Source: Nocardioides sp.
Lineage (GTDB): Bacteria; Actinomycetota; Actinomycetes; Propionibacteriales; Nocardioidaceae
DNA: 64,000 nt
NCBI GenBank assembly: GCA_002729525.1
Contig: PBYI01000042.1
Span: forward strand, 104,558 to 168,557
Direction of reading: 5' to 3'
Below are positions 26,303 to 34,447 of the stretch, one piece after another; within the stretch, counting starts at the first letter, position 1, and each line of letters opens with the position of its first letter. Both the position numbers and the translations under genes were made by a program. Under the pieces are notes generated by a model. The model did not search any database and was not told where the DNA came from. It worked only from the letters and a program-made list of their open reading frames with translations.

Positions 26303-27379
26303 GTGGCTCTCACCATCGGCATCGTCGGCCTCCCAAACGCGGGCAAGTCGACCCTCTTCAACGCCCTGACCAAGAACGACGTGCTCGCGGCGAACTACCC
26401 GTTCGCGACGATCGAGCCGAACGTCGGCGTCGTCGGCGTCCCCGACGACCGGCTGCCCGTGCTGGCCGAACTGTTCGGCAGCGAGAAGGTGCTCCCGGCG
26501 ACCGTGGAGTTCGTCGACATCGCCGGCATCGTCCGCGGCGCCTCCGAGGGTGAGGGCCTGGGCAACAAGTTCCTCTCGCACATCCGCGAGTCGGCGGCGA
26601 TCTGCCAGGTCACCCGGGTCTTCCGCGACGAGGACGTGACCCACGTCGACGGCGAGGTCAACCCCGGCAACGACATCTCCACCATCCAGACCGAGCTGAT
26701 CCTGGCCGACCTGCAGACGGTCGAGAAGGCGATCCCGAGGCTGGAGAAGGAGGCGAAGGGCAAGAAGGAGCTCGCCCCGGTCGTCGCCGCCGCCAAGGAG
26801 GCGCTGGGCCACCTCGAGGCCGGTACGCCGGTCATCGACACCGACGTCGACGTCGCGCTGCTGCGCGAGCTGTCGCTGCTGACGACCAAGCCGTTCATCT
26901 ACGTCTTCAACTGCGACGGCGACGAGCTGGGCGACGACGACCTCAAGCAGCAGATGCGCGACCTGGTCGCCCCGAGCGAGGCGATCTTCCTCGACGCGAA
27001 GTTCGAGGCCGAGCTCGTCGAGCTCGGCGACGACGACGAGGCCCGCGAGATGCTCGCCGAGATGGGCGTCACCGAGCCCGGCCTCGACGTCCTCGCCCGC
27101 GTCGGCTTCGACACCCTCGGTCTGCAGACCTACCTGACCGCCGGGCCCAAGGAGTCGCGCGCCTGGACGATCAAGAAGGGGTCGACGGCCCCCGAGGCCG
27201 CCGGCGTCATCCACACCGACTTCCAGAAGGGCTTCATCAAGGCCGAGATCGTCTCCTTCACCGACCTCGTCGAGGCCGGCTCCATGGGCAAGGCCAAGGA
27301 GGCGGGCAAGGTCCGCATGGAGGGCAAGGACTACGTGATGGCCGACGGGGACGTCGTGGAGTTCCGCTTCAACGTCTAG
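26303..27379 (+). CDS. ychF: Redox-regulated ATPase YchF (OLA1 family)
   Basis: A universally conserved Obg-related P-loop protein that prefers ATP and associates with ribosomes. The 358 residues include IGIVGLPNAGKSTLFNAL (P loop), EFVDIAGIVRGASEGEGLGNKFL (switch II), a helical insert and a C-terminal TGS domain (QTYLTAGPKESRAWTIKKG to the end, DYVMADGDVVEFRFNV). The length is that of the family. The GTG at 26303 fits the family start, and an upstream in-frame extension has no homology. Confidence 0.95.
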   Translation: MALTIGIVGLPNAGKSTLFNALTKNDVLAANYPFATIEPNVGVVGVPDDRLPVLAELFGSEKVLPATVEFVDIAGIVRGASEGEGLGNKFLSHIRESAAICQVTRVFRDEDVTHVDGEVNPGNDISTIQTELILADLQTVEKAIPRLEKEAKGKKELAPVVAAAKEALGHLEAGTPVIDTDVDVALLRELSLLTTKPFIYVFNCDGDELGDDDLKQQMRDLVAPSEAIFLDAKFEAELVELGDDDEAREMLAEMGVTEPGLDVLARVGFDTLGLQTYLTAGPKESRAWTIKKGSTAPEAAGVIHTDFQKGFIKAEIVSFTDLVEAGSMGKAKEAGKVRMEGKDYVMADGDVVEFRFNV

Positions 27380-27643
27380 GTGCGATCCAACGTGTACGTG
27401 ACGCTGGCACGGGGCGGCCTGTTCTCGGAACGTGTCTCGGATGGCCCCTGACCTGCGGACCGGCCGGTGCTGGCAGGGCGAGATACGCCCGTGAGCGTTC
27501 CGGCGCTCCTCGACCACATCGGAGCCGGCGGGTACCCGATCCTCTGGGGCAGCGAGCTCGAGCCTAGAGAGTCTCTTGGATGGACGGGAGGCACGGCTTG
27601 GCTTCGCGCAGGCGACCCTGCGCGACCCGGACCGCCAAAAATC
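27380..27643. other. Non-coding gap before the XRE-AbiEii pair
   Basis: Between ychF and the promoter at 27655 no convincing gene is seen. Short reading frames here (such as 27467-27703) resemble no family I know and would run through the promoter. A small palindromic spot, GAGAGTCTC, lies at about 27566-27574. The stretch may mark the left edge of an inserted island. Confidence 0.5.
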
Positions 27644-27689
27644 GTTTCTCATGATTGCCTTGAACGACCAAATGACTATAATGAGAAAC
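27644..27689. promoter_or_regulatory. Promoter and inverted-repeat operator of the XRE-AbiEii operon
   Basis: TTGCCT (27655-27660) and TATAAT (27677-27682) are 16 nt apart and form the best sigma-70-type promoter in the window. The pair is bracketed by a perfect 9-bp inverted repeat, GTTTCTCAT (27644-27652) and ATGAGAAAC (27681-27689), extendable to 12 nt per arm with one mismatch. The right arm overlaps the -10 and ends exactly before the ATG at 27690, so transcription would begin at or next to that ATG. A repressor bound to both arms would cover the promoter; the XRE protein is the obvious candidate. Confidence 0.75.
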
Positions 27690-28151
27690 ATGCCGTCCCC
27701 TAGCCCGCACACGAGTCCCGAGCAGCAGGCGGACCTCGAACGCCTGGGCGCCCGGCTGCGCGAACGCCGAAAGGCCCTGGGCGTCACGGCCGTCGCCTGC
27801 GCCGAAGCTGCCGGCGTCTCGCGTGTCACCCTGCACCGGATCGAGGCCGGCAACCCGTCGGTCACGATCGGCGCCTACGTCAACGTGGCCGCCGCCCTCG
27901 GACTTCACCTCGTCGTCCCGATCCTCGACGCTCCCGCGGCAGAGCCGGCGATGATCACGGTCGGCGACTACCCCGGCCTGCGCACGCTGGCCTGGCAGAC
28001 CGACGCCGGCACCACCATCACCGAGACCGAGGCCCTCAACCTCTACGAACGCGGTTGGCGACACCTAGACCAGGAGAGGCTGACCGACCACGAGAAGGCG
28101 TTCATCCAGCACCTGGCTGACACCTACAGCAACGGGAGGCTGCTTGTTTAG
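27690..28151 (+). CDS. XRE-family HTH protein, probable antitoxin and autorepressor
   Basis: 153 residues with an XRE helix-turn-helix at about 12-68 (LGARLRERRKALGVTAVACAEAAGVSRVTLHR, then IEAGNPSVTIGAYVNVAAALGL). The C-terminal half is unassigned and ends with a segment likely to contact the partner protein. ATG 27690 was chosen because the TATAAT box lies 7 nt upstream; in-frame ATGs at 27672 and 27681 fall within the promoter. It overlaps the next gene by 8 nt. HTH proteins directly upstream of AbiEii-type nucleotidyltransferases usually act as the antitoxin and repress the operon. Confidence 0.8.
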   Translation: MPSPSPHTSPEQQADLERLGARLRERRKALGVTAVACAEAAGVSRVTLHRIEAGNPSVTIGAYVNVAAALGLHLVVPILDAPAAEPAMITVGDYPGLRTLAWQTDAGTTITETEALNLYERGWRHLDQERLTDHEKAFIQHLADTYSNGRLLV

Positions 28152-28866
28152 ACGGTTGCACCACCAACGGGTGGCCGAGCTGCTGTCGATGCTCGACGCC
28201 CCGCTCCTGGCCGAGCACAACTGCTGGTTCGGTGGCGGCACCGCGATCGTCCTCGCCAACGGGGAGTTCCGTGAGTCGGTCGACATCGACCTCCTGGTCT
28301 CCGACCTGCAGTCCTACCGAGCTCTGCGACAGCTCGTCAGGGACCACGGGCTCGACGCCCTGGCTACGCGCGAGCTGGACGTGGGTCGAGCACCCTCTGT
28401 CGACGGTTACGGGATCAGGAGCTCGGTGCTCGTTGCGGGGGATGCGATCAAGTTCGAGATCATCCATGAAGGCCGCATCAACCTCGACACTCCCTCCCCG
28501 GACGATGAGATCTGTGGGTTGCGGATCCTGACGCGAACTGACCAGGTCGCCACCAAGCTGCTCGCCAACGACGACCGTTGGGCAGACACGTCGACGTTCA
28601 GCCGCGACCTGATCGACCTGGCCATGATGAAGCCCGACATCACCGCCCTGAGGTCCGGCGCACGCAAGGCAGTCGATGCCTACGGCACGACGGTCGGTGA
28701 GAGCCTCAGCAAGGCAGTCACCTACCTCCAAGGTCGCCCGCAACGCCTCGACGACTACCTCCGGGCACTCAAGATCGACGTGCCCCGAGCAGTCGTCTGG
28801 CAGAGCATCCGCGAGCTCTCCGAACGGTGCGCGAAGATCGAGGGTCTGGGTCGGCGATCGGACTAG
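28144..28866 (+). CDS. AbiEii-type nucleotidyltransferase toxin
   Basis: 240 residues with the polymerase-beta-like nucleotidyltransferase signature: FGGGTAIVL (residues 29-37), then RESVDIDLLVS with D47 and D49 as metal ligands, and the family segment TKLLANDDRWADTSTFSRDLIDLAMM near residue 140. AbiEii/MenT-type toxins block growth by NMP transfer, in known cases onto tRNA, and give abortive-infection immunity. The TTG start at 28144 has GGGAGG 4 nt upstream and overlaps the antitoxin gene. The 3' end overlaps the convergent HNH gene by 4 nt. Confidence 0.85.
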   Translation: MFRRLHHQRVAELLSMLDAPLLAEHNCWFGGGTAIVLANGEFRESVDIDLLVSDLQSYRALRQLVRDHGLDALATRELDVGRAPSVDGYGIRSSVLVAGDAIKFEIIHEGRINLDTPSPDDEICGLRILTRTDQVATKLLANDDRWADTSTFSRDLIDLAMMKPDITALRSGARKAVDAYGTTVGESLSKAVTYLQGRPQRLDDYLRALKIDVPRAVVWQSIRELSERCAKIEGLGRRSD

Positions 28867-29225
28867 CCCGATGTCCAGGGGTGCGACCGTTCCGCGCCCG
28901 GCGCCGCGATCCCCACGTGCCGCTCCCAGAACGCCCGCTCGTCCATCCGCTTGCGGCGCATCCACGACGTCAGCTCGAGGTTGCCCTTGCTGGCGTTGCA
29001 GGACCCGCACGCGGGCACCACGTTGGCCAGCGTGTAGCGGCCGCCGCGGCTGATCGGCAGCATGCAGTCCTTCTGGAGCGGCCGGTCGGTGGCGCCGCAG
29101 TAGGCGCACCCTGCCCAGGCTGCTCGGAGGTCGGCCCACTGGGTGTCGGTGAGGTCGTGCTCGACCTTCGCCATGCGCCGCTTGCGGCGCCGCGCGTACC
29201 GGGCGGTGCGGGTGTTGCTGGGCAC
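28863..29225 (-). CDS. Small HNH-type nuclease with Cys in place of the first His
   Basis: 120 residues: a very basic N terminus (RRRKRRMAK), then CAYCG and CGSCN zinc-knuckle pairs around the motif DCMLPISRGGRYTLANVVPACGSCNASKGN. In typical HNH enzymes the first residue pair is DH; here it reads DC, so the catalytic His is replaced. It may bind or cut nucleic acid by a changed mechanism, or be a structural relative. GTG 29225 lies 6 nt after TAGGCT. It is convergent with the AbiEii gene. Confidence 0.75.
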   Translation of the reverse strand: MPSNTRTARYARRRKRRMAKVEHDLTDTQWADLRAAWAGCAYCGATDRPLQKDCMLPISRGGRYTLANVVPACGSCNASKGNLELTSWMRRKRMDERAFWERHVGIAAPGAERSHPWTSG

Positions 29226-29231
29226 GGTCGA

Positions 29232-29237
29232 AGCCTA
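29232..29237 (-). promoter_or_regulatory. -10 box (TAGGCT) of the small HNH gene
   Basis: TAGGCT ends 6 nt before the GTG at 29225, consistent with a leaderless transcript. Confidence 0.5.
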
Positions 29238-29395
29238 GGCGGATGGCGGGCCGGAGTCGTGGTGCGCGCCGACGACCCCTCGGGTGGGTCCAGGTGAAAT
29301 CTGGGCAGTGCGAGTGACGCCCGGCACACGGCGTCGTTAGGGTCACCAGTCCGGTGAACACTCGTACCGTCTGCTCCCAGGAGTCCCCGAGACCC

Positions 29396-30865
29396 ATGCG
29401 CCTGCGCTTCCTGCTCGTCCCGGCCCTGCTCGCCCTCGCCCTGGTGGGCGGGCTGTGCACGACCGTTCCGGTCGCCACGGCTGCGCCGAGCCCGACCGAC
29501 GGCGTGGTCGCGTCGGCGCCCCCGAACCCGGCGCTCGCCGGCGACGTCGGCCGGCGGGCGTACGACTACGGGTTCCCGCTCATGGAGTTCCTGCGCGTAC
29601 GCCGCGAGATGACGAGCGTGCGCTGCCCCGACACTCTGGGCAACGCGCCGGTCAACGCCTTCTCCCACCGGCCACTACCGACGGACGCCAGCGACCGCAC
29701 GGTCGTCGCGCCGAACACCGACACCCTCTACTCGATCGCGCACCTCGACCTGCGGCGCGGGCCGCTGGTGCTCAGCTGGCCGAACATGGGCAAGCGGTAC
29801 TTCAGCTTCGCCATGCTCGACCCGTTCACCGACAACATCGCGATCCCGGGGTCCCGCGAGGACGGTCCGAAGGCCGGGTCCGTGCTCGTCCGGTGGCGGC
29901 AGAGCAAGGGGAAGGCGCGCCCGCGCGACTACGACCGCGTGGTCACCTCGAAGTACCGCCGGGTCTGGGTCATCGGCCGCACCCTGGCCTCGAGCACGCG
30001 CGACCAGCGCCGCGCCTACCGCAAGATGACGCAGTACACCCTGACCCGGCCCAGCGGCAGGGCCCGCACCTTCCGCGACGGCTGCCGCCCCGGCAAGCCC
30101 GCGTCGTACCCCACGCCCTCGGACGGCGAGACGTTCGTCCGCCGGCTCAACCGGGCCCTCGTCACGAACCCGCCGCCCTTCCGCGACCGCGCGATCCTCG
30201 CCGAGCTCGCGCCGTACGGCATCGGGCCGGGTCTCGACCCCGACGACGCCGCGCTCGACCCCGCCACCCGCGAGGCCCTGTACGCCGGCATCGCGGGCGA
30301 GGCGGCGTACCTCCCGCAGAGCATCAAGCTGCGCGCGGTCCAGGGTGCGCTGACCCACGACGGCTGGTTCGACCCGCCGGAGGGGCTCGGCGACTACCAG
30401 AAGGACTACACGCTGCGCGCCCAGATCGCGTCGGCCGGGCTGGGCGCCAACAAGCGGGTCGAGGCGATCTACCCGACGGGCGTGCTCGACAGCACCGGTC
30501 TGCCCTACGTCGGCACCAACACCTACCGCCTCGTGCTGCCCGCCGACGACATGCCGCCGGCCCGCTACTTCTGGTCGCTGACGATGTACGACTCCGACGG
30601 CTACCTCGTGCCGACGCCCACGGGCCGGTACGCCGTCGGGCCGACGCACCCGCCGTACGTCACCCGCCCGGACGGCTCCGCGGTCGTCATCATGTCGCCG
30701 ACGCGACCCGACGACCGCACGGTCAACTGGCTGCCGACGCCGTCGGGCCAGTTCCGGCTCAACCTGCGGCTCTACGGGCCCAGCCGGGCCGCGCTGAAGG
30801 GCACGTGGAGCCCGCCCGCGGTGCAGAACCTGGGGCCGCTGCCGGTGGGGCCGCTGGCCCCGTAG
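29396..30865 (+). CDS. Exported DUF1254/DUF1214 protein
   Basis: 489 residues with a signal peptide (MRLRFLLVPALLALALVGG, Ala-rich cleavage site near residue 30). The N-terminal DUF1254 region shows AYDYGFPLMEFLRVR and VVAPNTDTLYSIAHLDLRRGPLVL; the C-terminal DUF1214 region shows YFWSLTMYDSDGYLV and NWLPTPSGQFRLNLRLYGP. Proteins of this pair are widespread and secreted, but their function is not established. ATG 29396 gives a clean signal peptide; an in-frame GTG at 29354 would add 14 residues. The stop codon TAG is part of the -10 box of the next gene. Confidence 0.85.
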   Translation: MRLRFLLVPALLALALVGGLCTTVPVATAAPSPTDGVVASAPPNPALAGDVGRRAYDYGFPLMEFLRVRREMTSVRCPDTLGNAPVNAFSHRPLPTDASDRTVVAPNTDTLYSIAHLDLRRGPLVLSWPNMGKRYFSFAMLDPFTDNIAIPGSREDGPKAGSVLVRWRQSKGKARPRDYDRVVTSKYRRVWVIGRTLASSTRDQRRAYRKMTQYTLTRPSGRARTFRDGCRPGKPASYPTPSDGETFVRRLNRALVTNPPPFRDRAILAELAPYGIGPGLDPDDAALDPATREALYAGIAGEAAYLPQSIKLRAVQGALTHDGWFDPPEGLGDYQKDYTLRAQIASAGLGANKRVEAIYPTGVLDSTGLPYVGTNTYRLVLPADDMPPARYFWSLTMYDSDGYLVPTPTGRYAVGPTHPPYVTRPDGSAVVIMSPTRPDDRTVNWLPTPSGQFRLNLRLYGPSRAALKGTWSPPAVQNLGPLPVGPLAP

Positions 30866-30868
30866 CCT
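30863..30868 (+). promoter_or_regulatory. -10 box (TAGCCT) of the ACT-domain gene
   Basis: TAGCCT begins with the TAG stop codon of the DUF1254 gene and ends 6 nt before the GTG at 30875. Confidence 0.45.
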
Positions 30869-30874
30869 GCGTGC

Positions 30875-31393
30875 GTGACCTCGCTCGTGCTGACCCTCAT
30901 CGGAGACGACCGCCCCGGCTTGGTGTCGGCGGTCTCGACGCCCGTCGAGCAGGTCGGGGGCAGCTGGCAGCGCAGCGAGCTGACCCGGCTGGCCGGCAAG
31001 TTCGCGGGCGTGGTGCTGGTCGAGGTGCCCGACGACGCGGTCACCGAGCTGGCCCGCCGGCTCGCGGCCGTCGAGGAGCTGCACGTCCAGGTCGAGCAGG
31101 CCGGCACCCCGCCGGCGACCGCGGCGACCTGGCGCTTGGACCTGCTGGGGGCCGACCGCCCCGGCATCGTCGCGGAGATCTCCCGGGCGCTGGCCGAGCA
31201 CGGGGTCGGCATCGACGAGCTCGCGACCGAGGTGCGGGAGGCGCCGATGGCGGGCAGCCCGCTCTTCGAGGTGGCGGCGCGGCTGTCCATGCCCGCCGAC
31301 GCCGACGTGGACGTCGTCCGCGAGGCGCTGGAGCGCCTCGCGGACGAGCTGATGGTCGACCTCACGCTGGGTGAGGACGCGATCGAGGGCTGA
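30875..31393 (+). CDS. Double ACT-domain protein (GcvR-like)
   Basis: 172 residues with two ACT-like domains: residues 3-75 (LVLTLIGDDRPGLVSAVSTPVEQVGGSW) and 88-165 (WRLDLLGADRPGIVAEISRALAEHGVGIDEL). The repeated GxDRPG motif is shared with GcvR-type regulators that sense glycine or related amino acids. No DNA-binding domain is present, so it would act through a partner or be a metabolite sensor only. The start is GTG. Confidence 0.8.
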   Translation: MTSLVLTLIGDDRPGLVSAVSTPVEQVGGSWQRSELTRLAGKFAGVVLVEVPDDAVTELARRLAAVEELHVQVEQAGTPPATAATWRLDLLGADRPGIVAEISRALAEHGVGIDELATEVREAPMAGSPLFEVAARLSMPADADVDVVREALERLADELMVDLTLGEDAIEG

Positions 31394-31396
31394 GGG

Positions 31397-32215
31397 TCAC
31401 CCGTTGGCGTAGAACGCCTTGCCGCCGGCCTTGCGCACGGCCTGGTGGTACGCCGTCGCGTAGCCCTGGCACTTCGTGTACGACTCGCCGCTGTACTTGT
31501 TGCACACCCGCCGCATGTCGGCGAGGAACCGGTCGTCAACGAGCTTGCGGACCGCGTCGGTGGGGGCGGCCTTGACCGACCCGTGGCCGTAGTTGGCGTA
31601 GCCGAAGTCGTGCCGCTTGCAGGCGGGCAGGAAGTTGAAGCCGCCCGGCTTGTCGGGGCTGTTGGTGCACCCGTTGTCGCTCCAGTTGAACGGCGCCGGC
31701 TTGTTCTTCTTCGCCTGCAGGAACTTCTTCATCGACATGGTGCGGTAGGCGTCGACCTTGCTCTTCAGGTCCGAGCGGCGGGCGGTCTCCGGCGGGATCG
31801 AGAAGGTCTTCTCCAGGCAGCTGTCCTTGCCGGCGTCGGCGGCGCAGACCCGGATGCGCACGCTGGCCAGGCGCGAGCCGCCGCCCGGGCGCAGCGAGAT
31901 GCTGGTGATCGAGGTGGACTTTCCCTTGCCGCCGCAGAAGTTGGGTGTGCGGTCGTCGGGGTCGGAGTAGTCGTCGACGGCGAGGACGGCCTCGACGTAG
32001 ATGCAGTCGCCGTCGGCGCGCTTGTCCTTCATCGTGCCGGTGACGGTGAGCCCCCAGCCGACGCGGTTGATGCGGAGGTCGGCGCGGCCCCACGCGGCGT
32101 CGAGGACACCGGTGTACGTCGCGCCGGCGTGCGCGGCGGGGGACGGGAGGAGCACCAGGAGGGTGCCGGCCAGGGCGGTCGTGAGCGCCGTGGCGAGGAG
32201 GGAGCGGAGGGTCAT
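31397..32215 (-). CDS. Secreted prokaryotic phospholipase A2
   Basis: 272 residues with a signal peptide (RSLLATALTTALAGTLLVLL, cleavage after AHA near residue 30). The C-terminal 120 residues match the actinobacterial phospholipase A2 domain: NGCTNSPDKPGGFNFLPACKRHDFGYANYG, where HD is the catalytic His-Asp pair and paired cysteines fit disulfides. The enzyme would release fatty acids from phospholipids outside the cell. The N-terminal exported region (about 30-130, with four cysteines) is not part of the catalytic domain; I do not recognise it. It is convergent with the ACT gene, 3 nt apart. Confidence 0.88.
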   Translation of the reverse strand: MTLRSLLATALTTALAGTLLVLLPSPAAHAGATYTGVLDAAWGRADLRINRVGWGLTVTGTMKDKRADGDCIYVEAVLAVDDYSDPDDRTPNFCGGKGKSTSITSISLRPGGGSRLASVRIRVCAADAGKDSCLEKTFSIPPETARRSDLKSKVDAYRTMSMKKFLQAKKNKPAPFNWSDNGCTNSPDKPGGFNFLPACKRHDFGYANYGHGSVKAAPTDAVRKLVDDRFLADMRRVCNKYSGESYTKCQGYATAYHQAVRKAGGKAFYANG

Positions 32216-32268
32216 GAGCGAGATGTCTCCACCGCTGACCAGGTTCAACCCTCCCGGTGTGATCTATT

Positions 32269-32715
32269 TCACGACTGGCTGCCCGGGCGGCGGTCGCGGA
32301 TCTGCTGGGTGGCCGTCCCGGTCGCCACCAGCCGCCCGTCCGGGCCGTGCAGCTCCCCGGCGACGAAGGCGACCGACCCGCCACGACGTACCAGCCGGGA
32401 GCGACCCTCGATGCGCCCGAGCAGCGCGGGGGAGAGGAACTGCGCCTGCAGGTCGAGCGTCGGCGCCCACTGCCCGGTATCGAGCGTCGCCACGACGAGC
32501 GAGCCCATCACCGAGTCGAGCATCGCGCACAGCACGCCGCCCTGGACGTGGCCGGCGAGGTTCGCGAACTCCGCCCGCCCGTCGTACGCCGCCCGCATGG
32601 TGCCGGCGTCGAGGTCGACCTCGAGCAGCTCGAAGCCGAGGAGGTCCATCGCCGGCGGCCGGGCCGAGCGCCCGGCCACGATGTCCCAGAACGGTCCGGT
32701 CGGGGTGTCGGGCAC
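32269..32715 (-). CDS. PaaI-like hotdog-fold thioesterase
   Basis: 148 residues with the hotdog pattern FANLAGHVQGGVLCAMLDSVMG (the HVQGG and D fit the PaaI active site) and LDLQAQFLSPAL. Members hydrolyse acyl-CoA thioesters; the substrate is unknown. GTG 32715 is preferred over GTG 32724 because TAGCGT (32728-32723) would overlap the longer start but lies 7 nt before 32715. Confidence 0.82.
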   Translation of the reverse strand: MPDTPTGPFWDIVAGRSARPPAMDLLGFELLEVDLDAGTMRAAYDGRAEFANLAGHVQGGVLCAMLDSVMGSLVVATLDTGQWAPTLDLQAQFLSPALLGRIEGRSRLVRRGGSVAFVAGELHGPDGRLVATGTATQQIRDRRPGSQS

Positions 32716-32722
32716 GGGCCGC

Positions 32723-32728
32723 ACGCTA
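32723..32728 (-). promoter_or_regulatory. -10 box (TAGCGT) of the thioesterase gene
   Basis: TAGCGT ends 7 nt before GTG 32715 and decides the start codon choice for this gene. Confidence 0.5.
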
Positions 32729-32743
32729 GCGCGACCCGCAGGC

Positions 32744-33646
32744 TCAGGAGAGCTGCTGGGTCATCCCCATCCGAGCCAGCACGAGGTTCTCGACGAGCTG
32801 GACGACGTTGTAGAGGACGAGCGTGATGAAGGTGATGATCGCGACCGACGCCCACAGGTTGTCGAACTGCGCGGAGGCGTTGAACTTCTGGATCTGACCG
32901 CCCACGCCCTTGCCGGTCGAGAGCCACTCCGCGAGCAGCGCGCCGGTGACGGCGCCCGGCACCGAGACCCGGGCTGCGGCGAACAGCGACGGCAGCGCGC
33001 CGGGGATCGCGACCTTGAGCAGGGCGGCGAGGTTGCTGCCGCCGTAGACCTTCACCAGGTCGAGGCTCTGCGGGCTGGCCCGGGAGAGCCCGAACAGCAC
33101 CGACGCGAGCGCCGGGAACAGCACCACGATGGTGCCGATCGTGGCGACCGAGGCGGCGCTTCCGCGACCGGTGAGCAGGATGATGACCGGCGCGATCGAG
33201 ACGAGCGGGATGCTGCGCAGCAGCAGCGCCAGCGGCATCACGCCCGCCTCGACGGTCTTCGACAGCGTGAAGAGCACCGCCAGCACGGTCGCGACGACCA
33301 TGCCGACGACGAACCCGATCGCGGAGTCCTTCAGCGACGTCTGGGTCAGCGCCCACAGCGCCTCGCGGTGCTCAGCGGCGGTGCTGCGGGCGCCCTCCTC
33401 GGTGACGAAGAGGAAGTTCCAGACGTCGACCGGGCCCTTGGCGACGTACGGGCTGATGTCGGTGAACGTCAGCAGCGCCTGCCACAGGGCCAGCACGATG
33501 ACGATGGTGAGGGCCAAATTGAACGCCCAGACACCGGTCGACCGGAGCAGCTGGGTGGCCTGCTCGCGGCGAAGCCGGGCGCTGACGTCCGCGGACGGTG
33601 CAGCGGACGCGGACGCGGCCGGGGACGGGGTGACGGCGGTGCTCAT
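32744..33646 (-). CDS. ABC importer permease, distal gene
   Basis: 300 residues with about six membrane helices and the BPD_transp_1 EAA-like loop (LVKVYGGSNLAALLKVAIPGALPSLFAAARVSVPGA). It has the form of NitT/TauT/THI-type permeases. The N-terminal 35 residues are Ala/Ser/Pro-rich. The ATG overlaps the stop of the other permease (ATGA). It would form the channel heterodimer with the product of 33643-34440. It is the last gene of the importer operon. Confidence 0.9.
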   Translation of the reverse strand: MSTAVTPSPAASASAAPSADVSARLRREQATQLLRSTGVWAFNLALTIVIVLALWQALLTFTDISPYVAKGPVDVWNFLFVTEEGARSTAAEHREALWALTQTSLKDSAIGFVVGMVVATVLAVLFTLSKTVEAGVMPLALLLRSIPLVSIAPVIILLTGRGSAASVATIGTIVVLFPALASVLFGLSRASPQSLDLVKVYGGSNLAALLKVAIPGALPSLFAAARVSVPGAVTGALLAEWLSTGKGVGGQIQKFNASAQFDNLWASVAIITFITLVLYNVVQLVENLVLARMGMTQQLS

Positions 33647-34440
33647 GCGCTCCTCCCGGAGACCCACGGGGTGACGAACCGGGCGACCAGGCCGAGAGCG
33701 GCGTACCCCAGGAGTGCGACCAGCGCGGTGAGCAGGAAGACCGCCCACACCCGCTCGGAGTCGAGGTTGCCCTGGAGGCGGATCAGCAGGATGCCGACGC
33801 TGCGGTCGGTCGCGCCCATGTACTCGCCCAGCACGGCGCCGAGGAACGACGTCGGCACCGCGATCTGCAGGGCGTTGAGGATGCTCGGCAGCGCCGCGAC
33901 GAGCCGCACCTTGCGCAGCTGGGTGAGCCGCCCGCCGCCGTAGACCGAGACGACGTCCAGGCTGGCCTTGTCAGCCGCCTTGAAGCCGAGCAGCGAGCCG
34001 ACGACGGTGGTGAAGAAGACCGCCAGCGCCGCCAGGAAGATCGCCGTCGACGACGGGTCGCCCGGCTGGGTCGCCCCGTCGAGCACGACGATCGAGATGC
34101 CGCCCACCGCGACCAGCGGCAGGCAGTAGCTCACGACCGCGACCTGCATGATCACCGGCTCCGCGCGCGGCACGAGCAGCACGACCGAGGCCAGCGCGAG
34201 CGCCAGCAGGTTGCCCCACAGGAAGCCGTACGCCGCCTCGGTGATCGTCACCGAGAACGACGGCCAGTACGCCGACAGCCCGTCGTCGAGGAGCTGCTGC
34301 AGCACCGCGAAGGGCGAGGGCACCGGGGTGTACGCCGTGCCCTCGTCGGGGACGAAGGCCAGGCTGAAGACGTACCAGGCGAACAGCGTCACCGCGACGC
34401 CGATGATGCCGGCCAGCCAGCCCGGGACCTTCCGCTCCAC
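33643..34440 (-). CDS. ABC importer permease, proximal gene
   Basis: 265 residues, about six membrane helices, EAA-like loop VVSVYGGGRLTQLRKVRLVAALPSILNALQIAVPTS. Related to the neighbouring permease but not close to it, as is usual for heterodimeric importers. The GTG start lies 7 nt from the stop of the ATPase gene. Confidence 0.9.
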   Translation of the reverse strand: MERKVPGWLAGIIGVAVTLFAWYVFSLAFVPDEGTAYTPVPSPFAVLQQLLDDGLSAYWPSFSVTITEAAYGFLWGNLLALALASVVLLVPRAEPVIMQVAVVSYCLPLVAVGGISIVVLDGATQPGDPSSTAIFLAALAVFFTTVVGSLLGFKAADKASLDVVSVYGGGRLTQLRKVRLVAALPSILNALQIAVPTSFLGAVLGEYMGATDRSVGILLIRLQGNLDSERVWAVFLLTALVALLGYAALGLVARFVTPWVSGRSA

Positions 34441-34447
34441 GGCGACC

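Noticed and set aside
27467..27703. 78-codon open frame ahead of the XRE gene
   Set aside because: It runs through the promoter and operator of the XRE gene and resembles no family; not enough to call even a pseudogene.
32218..32272. TPP-riboswitch-like string (GGTTGAACCTGGTCAGCGGTGGAGA on the minus strand, read in parts) before the phospholipase gene
   Set aside because: It resembles the 3' half of a TPP aptamer, but the partner CTGAGA arm is absent upstream and the gene is unrelated to thiamine. Probably chance.
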